From an uncultured Oscillibacter sp. (GTDB taxonomy: Bacteria; Bacillota; Clostridia; Oscillospirales; Oscillospiraceae), in the NCBI GenBank assembly GCA_910585385.1, contig CAJUDV010000010.1, positions 1 to 64,000 on the forward strand: a stretch of DNA of 64,000 bases, in the 5' to 3' direction. A program made the translations under genes and the position numbers. Position 1 is the first letter of the stretch. Each line of letters opens with the position of its first letter. Shown here one piece after another: positions 51,227-59,550 of the stretch. The notes beneath the pieces are model-generated. The model was not told where the DNA came from, did no database searches, and saw only the letters and a list, made by a program, of their open reading frames with translations.

Positions 51227-51311
51227 CCGTCGGGACGCGCCGGCGGCGGCCCTTTCCCGGGGCACCGGGGCACGGCGGCGGCGGAAAACGGCGTAGGCGC
51301 ACCAGGACCAT

Positions 51312-51360
51312 AAAAAAGATTCCCCCTTCGGACTGCCCGAAAGAGGGAATCTTCTTTTTT
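51312..51360. terminator. Bidirectional terminator
   Basis: AAGATTCCCCCTT / AAGAGGGAATCTT across a 12-base loop, six A residues before and CTTTTTT after, between the regulator and the convergent membrane protein gene. Confidence 0.85.
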
Positions 51361-51366
51361 ATGAAA

Positions 51367-52134
51367 TTACAGCTGCTTGACGGTGTAGTACACCGCCAGG
51401 GCGAAGACCACCACAGCCAGAATCCACATGGCGTAGTAGGCAATATTGAGGCTGACCAGTGCCGCCGCCACAGCCACGGCAGAAAGGCCGCAGGCGGTGT
51501 AGATGGGCAGCAGATCAGCGTCGGCGGGCAGAACGCGGAGCCTGCCCAGCTTCCCGCCATTGCGGCTGGCCCTGCGGGCCAGAAACGCCGCGGCGGCCAG
51601 CAGCACCAGAAAGAGCACGGCAATCACCCGCATCAGGGTTCCGTAGTAAATGTTTGGGAACATCCTGCGGCAGACCCAGAGAAAGATCAGAGACACGCCT
51701 AAAACCGTCAAGGCCACGGCGCACTCCCGGTCATAGAGACTCCAGAGGATGGCCAGCAGCATCACCACGGGGACCACCACGGACAGCAGCGTCACCACAG
51801 GGGCGTTCAGGGCCCGGATCAGCAGGGCGGAGACCATCAGGAAAGCGCCGCCTCCGGCGGCGTACCAGCCGATCTCCCGCTTTTTTGTGTCGGCTTTCCA
51901 CATGGCGCTGAGGAAGATCCCCAGGATGAGGATAACCGCACCCAAGCCCGCCAAAATCCAGAGGTACCGGTCATACCAGTTGATCTGCTGCTGGGCGTTT
52001 CCGTTGACATAACAGCGGCGGACCACCAGGAGATACAGTTCGGCCACGCAGCCGGCCAGGAAAAACTTCATAGAGCCGGTCATGGGCTCGTCCCGCTTGA
52101 CCGGTTTAGAGCGATGATTGGGATTTTTAGGCAT
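51367..52134 (-). CDS. Hypothetical multi-pass membrane protein
   Basis: 255 residues. A polar N-terminus (KNPNHRSKPVKRDEP) precedes about seven or eight hydrophobic helices in four pairs. RRCYVNGNAQQQINWYDRY between the first two helices is distinctive. No transporter or enzyme motif was recognised. Codon use is ordinary and the ATG at 52134 has AGGAGGT... (CCTCCAGGGAG on the plus strand is imperfect), so it is real but of unknown role. Convergent to the YheO-type regulator. Confidence 0.72.
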   Translation of the reverse strand: MPKNPNHRSKPVKRDEPMTGSMKFFLAGCVAELYLLVVRRCYVNGNAQQQINWYDRYLWILAGLGAVILILGIFLSAMWKADTKKREIGWYAAGGGAFLMVSALLIRALNAPVVTLLSVVVPVVMLLAILWSLYDRECAVALTVLGVSLIFLWVCRRMFPNIYYGTLMRVIAVLFLVLLAAAAFLARRASRNGGKLGRLRVLPADADLLPIYTACGLSAVAVAAALVSLNIAYYAMWILAVVVFALAVYYTVKQL

Positions 52135-52374
52135 TTATTAGGACCTCCAGGGAGTTTTTTCTTTCTGATCATGCCCGCGGGAAGACTCTCCCGCCAACAT
52201 ACCCGAATAGTATAACAGGTTTTTCTTCGATTTGCAAGGGTAAAAGTGTTAAGCCGCGCCAGATTTTTGCCGCGCCCCGGGAATCAGTGGTTGAGAAACG
52301 GCGGCGGACGTGCTATAATGCAATCACATTTTATAGTATGCCAGTTATTTTGTTTATCATGATACGATCAACGG

Positions 52375-52403
52375 GCCTGAAAACGCAGGCCGCGTTTTCA
52401 GGC
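52375..52403. repeat. Perfect hairpin upstream of apbE
   Basis: 12-base arms GCCTGAAAACGC (52375-52386) and GCGTTTTCAGGC (52392-52403), five-base loop. A TATAAT lies at about 52314, so it might be in a transcribed leader. No T-tract. Confidence 0.55.
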
Positions 52404-52433
52404 GGCAGAACAGCGGCCCGTCCCGGGCTCTAT

Positions 52434-52520
52434 TAGGCCTTGTTTGAAAAATGTCAAAACGCCCAAACGACGGACCTTTTTTCGCCGCTGGGCATTCCGC
52501 CATTTATCTAACAAGACCTA
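52434..52520. repeat. Palindromic element, TA-GGCCTTG family
   Basis: TAGGCCTTGTTTGAAAAATG at the left and CATTTATCTAACAAGACCTA at the right are inverted ends bounded by TA. 87 bases, non-coding, 80 bases before apbE. Confidence 0.8.
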
Positions 52521-52561
52521 AAAAAATTCTCCTGAAACGCTAAAAAATTCTCCTGAAACGC
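52521..52561 (+). repeat. Tandem 21-base duplication before apbE
   Basis: AAAAAATTCTCCTGAAACGC occurs at 52521-52540 and again at 52542-52561. The copies are exact and adjoin the right end of the palindromic element, so they may come from slippage or from element insertion. Confidence 0.75.
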
Positions 52562-52601
52562 TTTGACCCGCTTTGACTATAAACAAAAATCGAGGGATCA
52601 T

Positions 52602-53693
52602 ATGAGACGTTTTATCAGCATCACATTGGGCCTGGCCCTGCTCCTCAGCCTGACGGCCTGCTTCGGCCCCCCGGTGGACCCGGACACGGTGCAGGAGAGC
52701 ATCCAGGTCATCGCCATGGACACGGCCATGGTCATCTCCACCTACGGCAGCCGGAGCACCGCCGCTGCCTACGCCTCGGAGGATCTGATCCGGGAGCTGG
52801 AGGCGCAGCTCTCCCGGACGGAGGAAAACAGCGACATCTCCCGGCTTAACGCCGCCGGGGGAGAGACCGTGGAGGTGGGCTGGGACGCATACTGCCTTCT
52901 CGACAAGGCGGCCCTTTTTAACGCCGAGACCGGCGGAGCGTTCAACATCGCCATCGCCCCCGTGGTCTCCGCCTGGGGCTTCACCACCGACAGCTTCCAG
53001 GTCCCCTCCCAAGCGGAGCTGGACCTGCTTCTACCGCTGACAGACCCCAGAGGCGTCTCCCCGGCGCGGCTGGACGACATGAAATTCACCGCCTCTTTAG
53101 AGCCCGGACAGTCCGTGGACCTGGGGGGCATCGCCAAGGGGTACGCCGCCGACAAGCTGGCGGACCTCTTTGTGGAGTATGAGATTCCCCGGGCCATGGC
53201 CCAGCTGGGGGGCAACGTGCTGGCCTGGGGCGACCGGCCCGACGGCACGGCCTGGCGGGTGGGCGTCCAGGACCCCGCCCGGCCCGACGAGCAGAACGCC
53301 TTTGCGGGCATCCTGAACCTGAAAAACGCCTTTGCCGTCACCTCCGGGGGCTATCAGCGGTACTTTGAGGAGGGCGGAAAAACCTACCACCACATCATTG
53401 ATCCCGCCACAGGGTACCCGGCGGACAGCGATTTGACCTCCGTCACCGTGGTGGCGGAGGCGGACGTCCTCCAGAAAAACGGCGTCATGTGCGACGCCTA
53501 CTCCACCGGATTGTTTATCATGGGGGAGGAAGAGGCCCTGCGCTTCTGGCGAAACCACCGGCAGCAGAGCCAGGAAAACGCCTTCGAGCTGGTCCTGGTG
53601 ACGGAGGACGGCCGGGTGGTGGTCACCCAGGGACTGGCGGAGTCCTTTACACCGGATGAGGGGAGCGGATATACCCTTGAGATCGTCTCCTAA
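52602..53693 (+). CDS. apbE: FAD:protein FMN transferase lipoprotein
   Basis: 363 residues. Signal peptide with lipobox LSLTAC at ~20, so the enzyme is outside the membrane. It attaches FMN to Thr/Ser of target proteins. Recognisable: AMDTAMVISTYG at the start of the fold, LNAAGGETVEVG, FNIAIAPVVSAWGF, the FAD site VDLGGIAKGYAADKL, QLGGNVLAWG, and HHIIDPATGYPA. ATG 52602 follows GAGGGAT. First gene of a four-gene operon with NusG-II, a Gx transporter and an AAA ATPase. Confidence 0.96.
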   Translation: MRRFISITLGLALLLSLTACFGPPVDPDTVQESIQVIAMDTAMVISTYGSRSTAAAYASEDLIRELEAQLSRTEENSDISRLNAAGGETVEVGWDAYCLLDKAALFNAETGGAFNIAIAPVVSAWGFTTDSFQVPSQAELDLLLPLTDPRGVSPARLDDMKFTASLEPGQSVDLGGIAKGYAADKLADLFVEYEIPRAMAQLGGNVLAWGDRPDGTAWRVGVQDPARPDEQNAFAGILNLKNAFAVTSGGYQRYFEEGGKTYHHIIDPATGYPADSDLTSVTVVAEADVLQKNGVMCDAYSTGLFIMGEEEALRFWRNHRQQSQENAFELVLVTEDGRVVVTQGLAESFTPDEGSGYTLEIVS

Positions 53694-54129
53694 GCTGCGT
53701 CCCAACGGCTGGGACGCCCTGGTGATCCTGCTGGTGCTGGCCCTGGCCGCGGGCGGCGCCCTGGCGGTCTGGGGGGGCGGCAGGACAGAGACGGGACCTG
53801 AAACAGCGGTGGTCACTATAGACGGCCAGGAGGCGGACCGCTTTCCGCCGGAAGACCTGCTGGAAAACCCCAGGACCTATACCAGCAACGGCTACACCCT
53901 GACTGTGGCGTATGGCATCGACTACGAGGACCCGGCCCTGAACACGCCGTCCCCCTCCGGGAAGTCCGGTCTCTATGTGACCGCCTCTGACTGCCCCACC
54001 CAGGACTGCGTCCGCACCGGGATCATCACCCGGAGCGGACAGAGCATTGTGTGTCTCCCGGCCCGGATCATCATCCAGCTGACCGGGGCGGAACCAGAGC
54101 CCGGCGCCGTGGACGCCGTGGTGGGATAG
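53677..54129 (+). CDS. NusG domain II-containing membrane protein
   Basis: 150 residues. One membrane helix near residues 12-32 (ALVILLVLALAAGGALAVW), then an extracytoplasmic NusG domain II beta fold with SDCPTQDCVRTGIITRSGQS-like core and VCLPARIIIQL at the end. The two cysteines of DCPTQDC are conserved in this family. Start taken as TTG 53677 after GGGGAG; ATG 53656 is the alternative. It overlaps apbE. Often found next to ApbE and Gx transporters in flavin-based extracellular redox loci. Confidence 0.85.
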   Translation: MRSSPKLRPNGWDALVILLVLALAAGGALAVWGGGRTETGPETAVVTIDGQEADRFPPEDLLENPRTYTSNGYTLTVAYGIDYEDPALNTPSPSGKSGLYVTASDCPTQDCVRTGIITRSGQSIVCLPARIIIQLTGAEPEPGAVDAVVG

Positions 54130-54139
54130 GAGGCAGCGG

Positions 54140-54658
54140 ATGAAACTGACTACAAAGCAGCTGACCCTCTGCGCCGTGCTGACGGCCCTGGCCCTGGCCC
54201 TGAGCTACCTGGAAAATCTCTTCCCCCTGGCCCTGGCCATCCCTATTCCCGGGGTGAAGCTGGGCCTTGCCAACATCGTGACGGTGTTTGCTTTATACAC
54301 CCTGGGGCCCTCCCAGGCGCTGATGATTCTCACCGCCCGGTGCCTGCTGGGGGCCATGTTCGCCGGGAACGTGAACGCGCTGCTGTTCTCCCTGCTGGGG
54401 GGATTTGCCGCCATGCTGGCCATGATTGTTCTGGTCCGGCTGGGGAAATTTTCCGTCTACGGCGTGTCCGTGGGCGGAGCGGCGGCCCACAACTGCGGGC
54501 AGATGGCCGCGGCGGTGCTGACCCTGGGAAACACCGCGCCGCTTTTCTATCTGCCCATTCTGCTGGCGGTGTCCCTGATAACGGGAACCCTGACAGGGCT
54601 GGTTGCCGGGTGCCTCTTTCAGGGGCTGGAGCACACAAACCTGCGGAATCTCATATAA
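54140..54658 (+). CDS. Gx transporter family protein
   Basis: 172 residues with about five membrane helices. LTLCAVLTALALALSYLENL, PIPGVKLGLANIVTVFALY and HNCGQMAAAVLTLGN are the Gx (formerly heptaprenyl diphosphate synthase component I) signatures. ECF-S-component-like fold; the cargo may be a redox or prenyl compound. ATG 54140 follows TAGGAGGC. Third gene in the apbE operon; the next begins 12 bases later. Confidence 0.93.
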   Translation: MKLTTKQLTLCAVLTALALALSYLENLFPLALAIPIPGVKLGLANIVTVFALYTLGPSQALMILTARCLLGAMFAGNVNALLFSLLGGFAAMLAMIVLVRLGKFSVYGVSVGGAAAHNCGQMAAAVLTLGNTAPLFYLPILLAVSLITGTLTGLVAGCLFQGLEHTNLRNLI

Positions 54659-54670
54659 GGAGTGACAGGA

Positions 54671-55768
54671 TTGGACCGAAAACAGGTGAGCAAAAAGGAC
54701 GAGATCATCCTCCAGCAGCTGGAGGTGATCCGCACCATGACCGAGAACAGCCTGAACCGCATGGGCACGGATTTCTGGGGAACCCCCGCCGCGCCCAAAG
54801 AGGACGCGGCCAAAAGGGACGCGCCCAAGGCGGAGAAGCCCCATGAAAAGAACACCGCCGCCTCCACGGGAAACGACGCCACGGAGCCCCCGGCGGCGGA
54901 GGCCCCGCCGCCCCCGGAGAAGATTGAGGACCTCCAGGCGGAGCTGGAGGGCTATATCGGCCTGGCCTCCGTGAAAAAAGAGGTGAAGAACCTCATCAAC
55001 ATGGTGACGGTCCACAAGATGCGCAAGGAGCAGAACCTGCCCGCGGCGGACCTCTCGCTGCACATGGTGTTCTCCGGCAACCCCGGCACCGGCAAAACCA
55101 CCATCGCCCGGATGATGGCGAGAATCTACCACAGCCTTGGCATTTTGTCCCGGGGGCATTTGGTAGAGGTGGACCGCAGCGGCCTGGTGGCGGGCTACGT
55201 GGGCCAGACGGCCCTAAAGGCCAGGAAGGTTGTCGACTCCGCCCTGGGGGGCGTGCTGTTCATCGACGAGGCCTACGCCCTCAACGGCGGAGCGGAGAAC
55301 GACTTCGGCCGGGAGGCCATCGACACCATCCTCAAGGCCATGGAGGACCACCGGGACGATCTGGTGGTCATCGCGGCGGGGTATGACGATCTCATGGACC
55401 GGTTCATCCACTCCAACCCCGGTCTGGAGTCCCGGTTCAACCGCTTTCTCCACTTCGCCGACTACACCGCCGATGAGATGATGAGGATCTTCGAGATGCA
55501 GTGTAAAAAGGGCTGCTATACGTTGGAGGCAGAGGCGGCGGGGCTGGTACGGGACTTCATCAAAGAGGAGAACACCGATCCCGTCTCCTTCGGCAACGCC
55601 CGGGGGGTGCGGAATATCTTCGAGCAGATTCTGGTGAACCAGGCCAACCGCCTGGCAGCCATGGAGCACGTGACAAGGGAGGACCTGATGTCCATCACCC
55701 CCGCGGACGTGCAGGCGGCCCGTGGAGCGGAGGTTCCTGTCCCCGCGCCCGGGAGGCCGGAGGCGTAG
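54671..55768 (+). CDS. SpoVK/CbbX-like AAA+ ATPase
   Basis: 365 residues. A Lys/Glu/Ala/Pro-rich variable N-terminus of ~85 residues, then an AAA core: LEGYIGLASVKKEVKNL, Walker A GNPGTGKTT at ~137, pore loop GYVGQTALKA, Walker B GVLFIDEAYAL at ~195, sensor VIAAGYDDLM, arginine finger PGLESRFNR. SpoVK relatives act in sporulation; CbbX relatives remodel other proteins. TTG 54671 lies eight bases after AAGGAG and is preferred to GTG 54662. Last gene of the apbE operon. Confidence 0.92.
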   Translation: MDRKQVSKKDEIILQQLEVIRTMTENSLNRMGTDFWGTPAAPKEDAAKRDAPKAEKPHEKNTAASTGNDATEPPAAEAPPPPEKIEDLQAELEGYIGLASVKKEVKNLINMVTVHKMRKEQNLPAADLSLHMVFSGNPGTGKTTIARMMARIYHSLGILSRGHLVEVDRSGLVAGYVGQTALKARKVVDSALGGVLFIDEAYALNGGAENDFGREAIDTILKAMEDHRDDLVVIAAGYDDLMDRFIHSNPGLESRFNRFLHFADYTADEMMRIFEMQCKKGCYTLEAEAAGLVRDFIKEENTDPVSFGNARGVRNIFEQILVNQANRLAAMEHVTREDLMSITPADVQAARGAEVPVPAPGRPEA

Positions 55769-55812
55769 GTAAGGCAACGCTGTGTACGGCGGGAATTCCA
55801 TCATAAAAAATG

Positions 55813-55850
55813 AGGCAGGGCGGACCTGAAGCAGGCCGCCCCGCCTTTCT
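55813..55850 (+). terminator. Terminator of the apbE operon
   Basis: AGGCAGGGCGG / CCGCCCCGCCT hairpin followed by TTTCTT. The ~370 bases up to the next gene hold a promoter and nothing else recognised; no purine-riboswitch core was found before the permease. Confidence 0.7.
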
Positions 55851-56127
55851 TATTCCGCGAAACCCACCGCGGTGACTGCCAGCGCCGCGGGCACGCGCCA
55901 CATCGTCAACGCGGCTGAAAAGCGGTAAGGGGGGCAAGGTGGGGCCCGCCGGCGCGTGAAATCCGTCCGGCGTCCCCTATGAAGTCCACTGCATGACCGT
56001 TTCGCGGCCCCTGCCGGAAAGCGGCCGCCCCTCGGCGGGGATTGGCTCTTTTAGGGAGTATTTTCCAAGCGGCAGGTTACATTTTTATTACTGTAAGAAA
56101 ATTTTTTCACATCGCCGCAGAAAGTTC

Positions 56128-56156
56128 TTGTATTATTTGTCAAAGTGTGGTATGAT
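56128..56156 (+). promoter_or_regulatory. Promoter of the NCS2 permease gene
   Basis: TTGTAT (56128-56133), 17-base spacer, TATGAT (56151-56156), about 68 bases before the start codon. Confidence 0.65.
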
Positions 56157-56224
56157 GATTCTGGAGAAACTTGTGTACTTATGCCAATCTCCGCCGCAAA
56201 ATTTTGAAAGAGAGAGGGAGAGTT

Positions 56225-57649
56225 ATGGAAACCTTTTTTAAACTGAGAGAAAACGGCACCACTGTGCGCACCGAAATTCTGGCCGGCCTGACCACCTTTA
56301 TGACCATGGCGTACATCATCGCCCTGAACCCCAACCTGCTGACCGGTTTCGGCGCGGAGGGCATGGACCTCTGGAACGGCGTGTTCCTGGCCACCTGCAT
56401 CGCCTCCGCCGTCGCCATGTTCTGCATGGCCTTCCTGGCCAACAAGCCCTTCGCCCTGGCCCCCGGCATGGGCCTCAACAGCTTCTTCGCCGTTGTGGCG
56501 GCCAACATCGCCGGCCTCACCGGCATGACCTATGTGGAGAGCTTCCAGGCCGCCCTGGTCATTATCCTCATCGAGGGCATCGTCTTCATCGTCCTCTCCG
56601 TGCTGAACATCCGGGAAAAGATTGTGGACGCCATCCCCCTGGGCGTGCGGCTGGGCATCGCCCCCGCCATCGGCATCATGCTGATGAACATCGGCCTGGG
56701 CTCCAACGCCGGCGTCTACTCCGAGACCGGCGGCCCCTTCTTCGTCATGCGGGACTTTTTCGGCGCCCTGACCCCCAGCGTGGCGCAGACCTCCATGGGC
56801 TCCGGGTACAGCGCCATGATCCTTTCCGCCGTCACCATGTTCATCGGCCTCTTTGTCATCGTCATCCTTGCGAAGAAGGGCGTCAAGGCCGCGGTGCTGC
56901 TGGGAATGCTGGCGGCCTCCGTCATCCACTGGGCCGGTTCCGCCGTGTTCCTGGGGACCAACCCCTTCGCCTCCCTGTCCACGGCGTCCTTCGTCCCCCC
57001 CTTCGCCGACATGGCCTCCACCACCCTGTTCAAGTTCAATTTCCAGGGCTTCCTGGACATCGGCTGGTTTACCGCCGTCACCCTGGTCATCACCTTCTGC
57101 ATGATCGACATGTTCGACACCATCGGCACCCTGGTGGGCACCGCCTCCCGGGCCGGCATGGTGGACCGGGAGGGCAATATGCCCAACATGAAGGAGGCTC
57201 TGCTGTCTGACGCCGTGGGCACCGTGGCCGGCGCCTGCTGCGGCACCTCCACCGTCACCACCTTCGTGGAGTCCGCCTCCGGCGTGGAGGCCGGCGGCCG
57301 CACAGGCCTCACCGCCCTGACCACCGGCGTGCTGTTCCTGGCCTGTATTTTCATCGCCCCCATCGCCGCCGTCATTCCCCCCGCCGCCACCTCCGCCGCG
57401 CTGATCTATGTGGGCGTGCTGATGCTCATGGGCCTCAAGAATGTGGACTTCGACGACATGGACCAGATGGTTCCCGTGGCGCTGATGCTCATCGGCATGC
57501 CCGTCTCCGGCTCCATCGGCCACGCCATCGGATTGGGCCTGATCTCCTTCACCGTCATCAAGGTGTTCAGCGGCAAGGCCAAGGACGTCTCCGTTCTCAC
57601 CTATGTGATCTCCGCCCTGTTCCTGGTGAAGTTCTTCCTCATCGTGTGA
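56225..57649 (+). CDS. NCS2 family nucleobase permease (AzgA type)
   Basis: 474 residues, about 12-14 membrane helices. RTEILAGLTTFMTMAYIIAL and NPNLLTGFG are AzgA-type hallmarks, with ALAPGMGLNSFF, FCMIDMFDTIGTLVGTASRAG and CGTSTVTTFVESASGVEAGG in the substrate region. Takes up adenine, guanine or hypoxanthine with H+. ATG 56225 follows AGAGGGAG. Convergent with a guanine/8-oxoguanine deaminase, supporting a purine salvage or breakdown pair. Confidence 0.96.
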   Translation: METFFKLRENGTTVRTEILAGLTTFMTMAYIIALNPNLLTGFGAEGMDLWNGVFLATCIASAVAMFCMAFLANKPFALAPGMGLNSFFAVVAANIAGLTGMTYVESFQAALVIILIEGIVFIVLSVLNIREKIVDAIPLGVRLGIAPAIGIMLMNIGLGSNAGVYSETGGPFFVMRDFFGALTPSVAQTSMGSGYSAMILSAVTMFIGLFVIVILAKKGVKAAVLLGMLAASVIHWAGSAVFLGTNPFASLSTASFVPPFADMASTTLFKFNFQGFLDIGWFTAVTLVITFCMIDMFDTIGTLVGTASRAGMVDREGNMPNMKEALLSDAVGTVAGACCGTSTVTTFVESASGVEAGGRTGLTALTTGVLFLACIFIAPIAAVIPPAATSAALIYVGVLMLMGLKNVDFDDMDQMVPVALMLIGMPVSGSIGHAIGLGLISFTVIKVFSGKAKDVSVLTYVISALFLVKFFLIV

Positions 57650-57677
57650 GGAACATCCAACGCTCTTTAAATTATCA

Positions 57678-57716
57678 AGAGGAGGACCTCCGCATGTGCG
57701 GAGGTCCTCCTCTTTC
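57678..57716. terminator. Bidirectional terminator
   Basis: Nearly perfect palindrome of 17-base arms (AGAGGAGGACCTCCGCA and its complement) with TTTC on the right and A-rich sequence on the left, between the permease and the deaminase. Confidence 0.9.
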
Positions 57717-57738
57717 TACGAAATTAAGCGCGGTTTCC

Positions 57739-59094
57739 TCAGCGGCTCAAATATGCCTCGGCACAGCTCCGAGCCTCCCGGACCGCCTTTTCCTCGTCCA
57801 CGCCGGTGAGGCGGCCATCTTTGACCACAACCCTGCCGTTTACAACCGTGGCGTCCACAGGGCCCTTGAAGCCCACGGTGCCCAGCATGGATTTAACGTC
57901 CAGGTCCGCCCCCACCAGCTCCAGCCGGTCCCGGCGGATCAGGAACAGGTCCCCGGCCTTTCCGGGGGCCAGGCAGCCGATGTCCTCCCGCCCCAGAACC
58001 CGGGCGCTGCCCCGGGTGGCCATTTTCAGCAGATCGTACCCGCTGGGGGCCCGTTCGCTGGAGTGGAGCCGGTGGAGCAGGTACGCCGTCCGCAGCTCCT
58101 CCAGAAGGCTGGAGCCGTCGTTGCTGGCGCTGCCGTCCACCGCCAAGCCCACGGGCACCCCCAGCTCCAGCATCTCCGGAATCCGGCACACACCGGAGGA
58201 GAGCTTCATGTTGGAGATGGGACAGTGGGCCACGCCGGTGCCCGTGTCCGCCAGAAGCCTCAGCTCCCCGTCGTTGAAGTGGATGCCGTGGGCGTACCAC
58301 ACATCCGGGCCAACCCACCCCAGGTCCTCCATATAGGCCAAGGGGCGTTTGCCGTACTTTTCCAGAACATAGTGTTCCTCGTCCTTGGTCTCGCAGAGAT
58401 GGGTGTGGAGCCGGACCCCCAAATCCCGAGCCAGCACCGCGGACTGCCGCAGCAGCTCCGCCGAGACGCTGAAGGGTGAGCAGGGAGCCAGGGCCACCAT
58501 TCGCATGGAGTTGAAGGAAGCGTCGTGGTACTTCTCCACCGCCGCCCGGCAATCCCGCAGAATTTCGTCCACGGTCTGGACCACGCTGTCCGGCGGCAGG
58601 CCGCCGTCCTTGCGGCTCAAATCCATGCTGCCCCGGGAGGCGTACATCCGCACCCCCAGGGCCTCCGCCGCGGCAAACTGGGCGTCCAGCAGGCTGGCGG
58701 AATTTCCGCCGGGGAAGACATAGTGGTGGTCAAAGCAGGTGGTACAGCCGGTTTTCAGCAACTCTCCCATGCCCACGACGGAGCTGTGGTAGACGGCCTC
58801 GCTGTCCAGGTTTTTCCAAATCTCATAGAGGGCGGTGAGCCAGTCGAAGAGCTCCAGGTTCTGCACCTGGGGCAGGTTGCGGCTGAAGGTCTGGTAGAGA
58901 TGGTGGTGGGTGTTGATCAGGCCGGGATAGACGATGCTCCGGCTGGCGTCCAGGGTCTCGTCCGCCGGCTGGGACTCGGGACCCATGTAGGCGATGACGC
59001 CGTCCCGGATCAGAATATTGGCGCATTTCAGCAGGTGGTCCTCATCGTCGCAGGTGACGACGGCCCAGGCGTTTTGAATCAAAAGGCTGCTCAT
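57739..59094 (-). CDS. 8-oxoguanine/guanine deaminase-type amidohydrolase
   Basis: 451 residues, the subtype VIII metal-dependent hydrolase layout: VYPGLINTHHHLYQTFSRN with HxH at ~64, the second His in HTHLCETKDEEHYVLE (~240), YAHGIHFND (~270) and the catalytic Asp in VGLAVDGSASND (~320). FDHHYVFP is common in 8-oxoguanine deaminases. Deaminates a purine (8-oxoguanine to urate, or guanine to xanthine); which is preferred cannot be read. ATG 59094 follows GAAGGAG. Controlled by a purine riboswitch. Confidence 0.9.
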   Translation of the reverse strand: MSSLLIQNAWAVVTCDDEDHLLKCANILIRDGVIAYMGPESQPADETLDASRSIVYPGLINTHHHLYQTFSRNLPQVQNLELFDWLTALYEIWKNLDSEAVYHSSVVGMGELLKTGCTTCFDHHYVFPGGNSASLLDAQFAAAEALGVRMYASRGSMDLSRKDGGLPPDSVVQTVDEILRDCRAAVEKYHDASFNSMRMVALAPCSPFSVSAELLRQSAVLARDLGVRLHTHLCETKDEEHYVLEKYGKRPLAYMEDLGWVGPDVWYAHGIHFNDGELRLLADTGTGVAHCPISNMKLSSGVCRIPEMLELGVPVGLAVDGSASNDGSSLLEELRTAYLLHRLHSSERAPSGYDLLKMATRGSARVLGREDIGCLAPGKAGDLFLIRRDRLELVGADLDVKSMLGTVGFKGPVDATVVNGRVVVKDGRLTGVDEEKAVREARSCAEAYLSR

Positions 59095-59157
59095 ACGGTT
59101 CTCCTTCCATATACGCGGTCTCCGCGTGAGATCATCCAGGCCGCCGGAACCTCAAAC

Positions 59158-59253
59158 AAAAAGACCACAGGTCCCGGGCGGTGCCCAGGACTTGTAGTCA
59201 ACTGTTCCGGCAGTTGGTAGAAACGCTCATCCGATCATGAGCTTATACAAGCC
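59158..59253 (-). promoter_or_regulatory. Purine (guanine-class) riboswitch with overlapping terminator
   Basis: Minus-strand aptamer 59253-59188: P1 CTTGTA/TACAAG, J1/2 TAA, P2 GCTCAT/ATGAGC with loop GATCGG, J2/3 GTTTCTACC, P3 AACTG/CAGTT with loop CCGGAA, J3/1 GAC. The Cs and Us that define guanine-class specificity (C74, U47, U51 equivalents) are present, and GG in L2 can pair with CC in L3. A terminator, GACTACAAGTCCTGGGC with GCCCGGGACCTGTGGTC and TTTTT (59199-59158), reuses J3/1 and the 3' strand of P1, so ligand binding should block termination: an ON switch. Confidence 0.88.
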
Positions 59254-59265
59254 GATATATTGTAT

Positions 59266-59295
59266 AGCATACATGGGGGACGCCCGCCCTGTCAA
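59266..59295 (-). promoter_or_regulatory. Promoter before the purine riboswitch
   Basis: On the minus strand TTGACA (59295-59290), 18-base spacer, TATGCT (59271-59266), just upstream of the aptamer. No clear promoter for the divergent glmM was identified in the remaining ~250 bases. Confidence 0.6.
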
Positions 59296-59550
59296 GCGGC
59301 GGCGGGAAAAATCCATGAAACAGCACATTCTGAGGGCAGAACTTGTGAAAATCCCCCAATTTTCCCTCCGCAGATCCCGGCGCCGGCGGGGACAGGGGGC
59401 AATCGGCATGATAAACTAGGGTTTTTTGCCGCTTTCCCTTCCCACATCTTCATTTTTATGGTAAACTGTTTTCAGATCCGAACATCCGCCGCCGCGTTTA
59501 CGGCAGCGCAGCATCGTATAACAACAACATCTGTGAAGGAGAATCCATCC

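Noticed and set aside
55990..56224. Purine riboswitch before the NCS2 permease
   Set aside because: The GTTTCTACC core and the paired loops could not be found on the plus strand; only a promoter is supported.
56051..57523. 490-codon minus-strand frame opposite the NCS2 permease
   Set aside because: Antisense shadow with Gly/Asp/His-rich composition.
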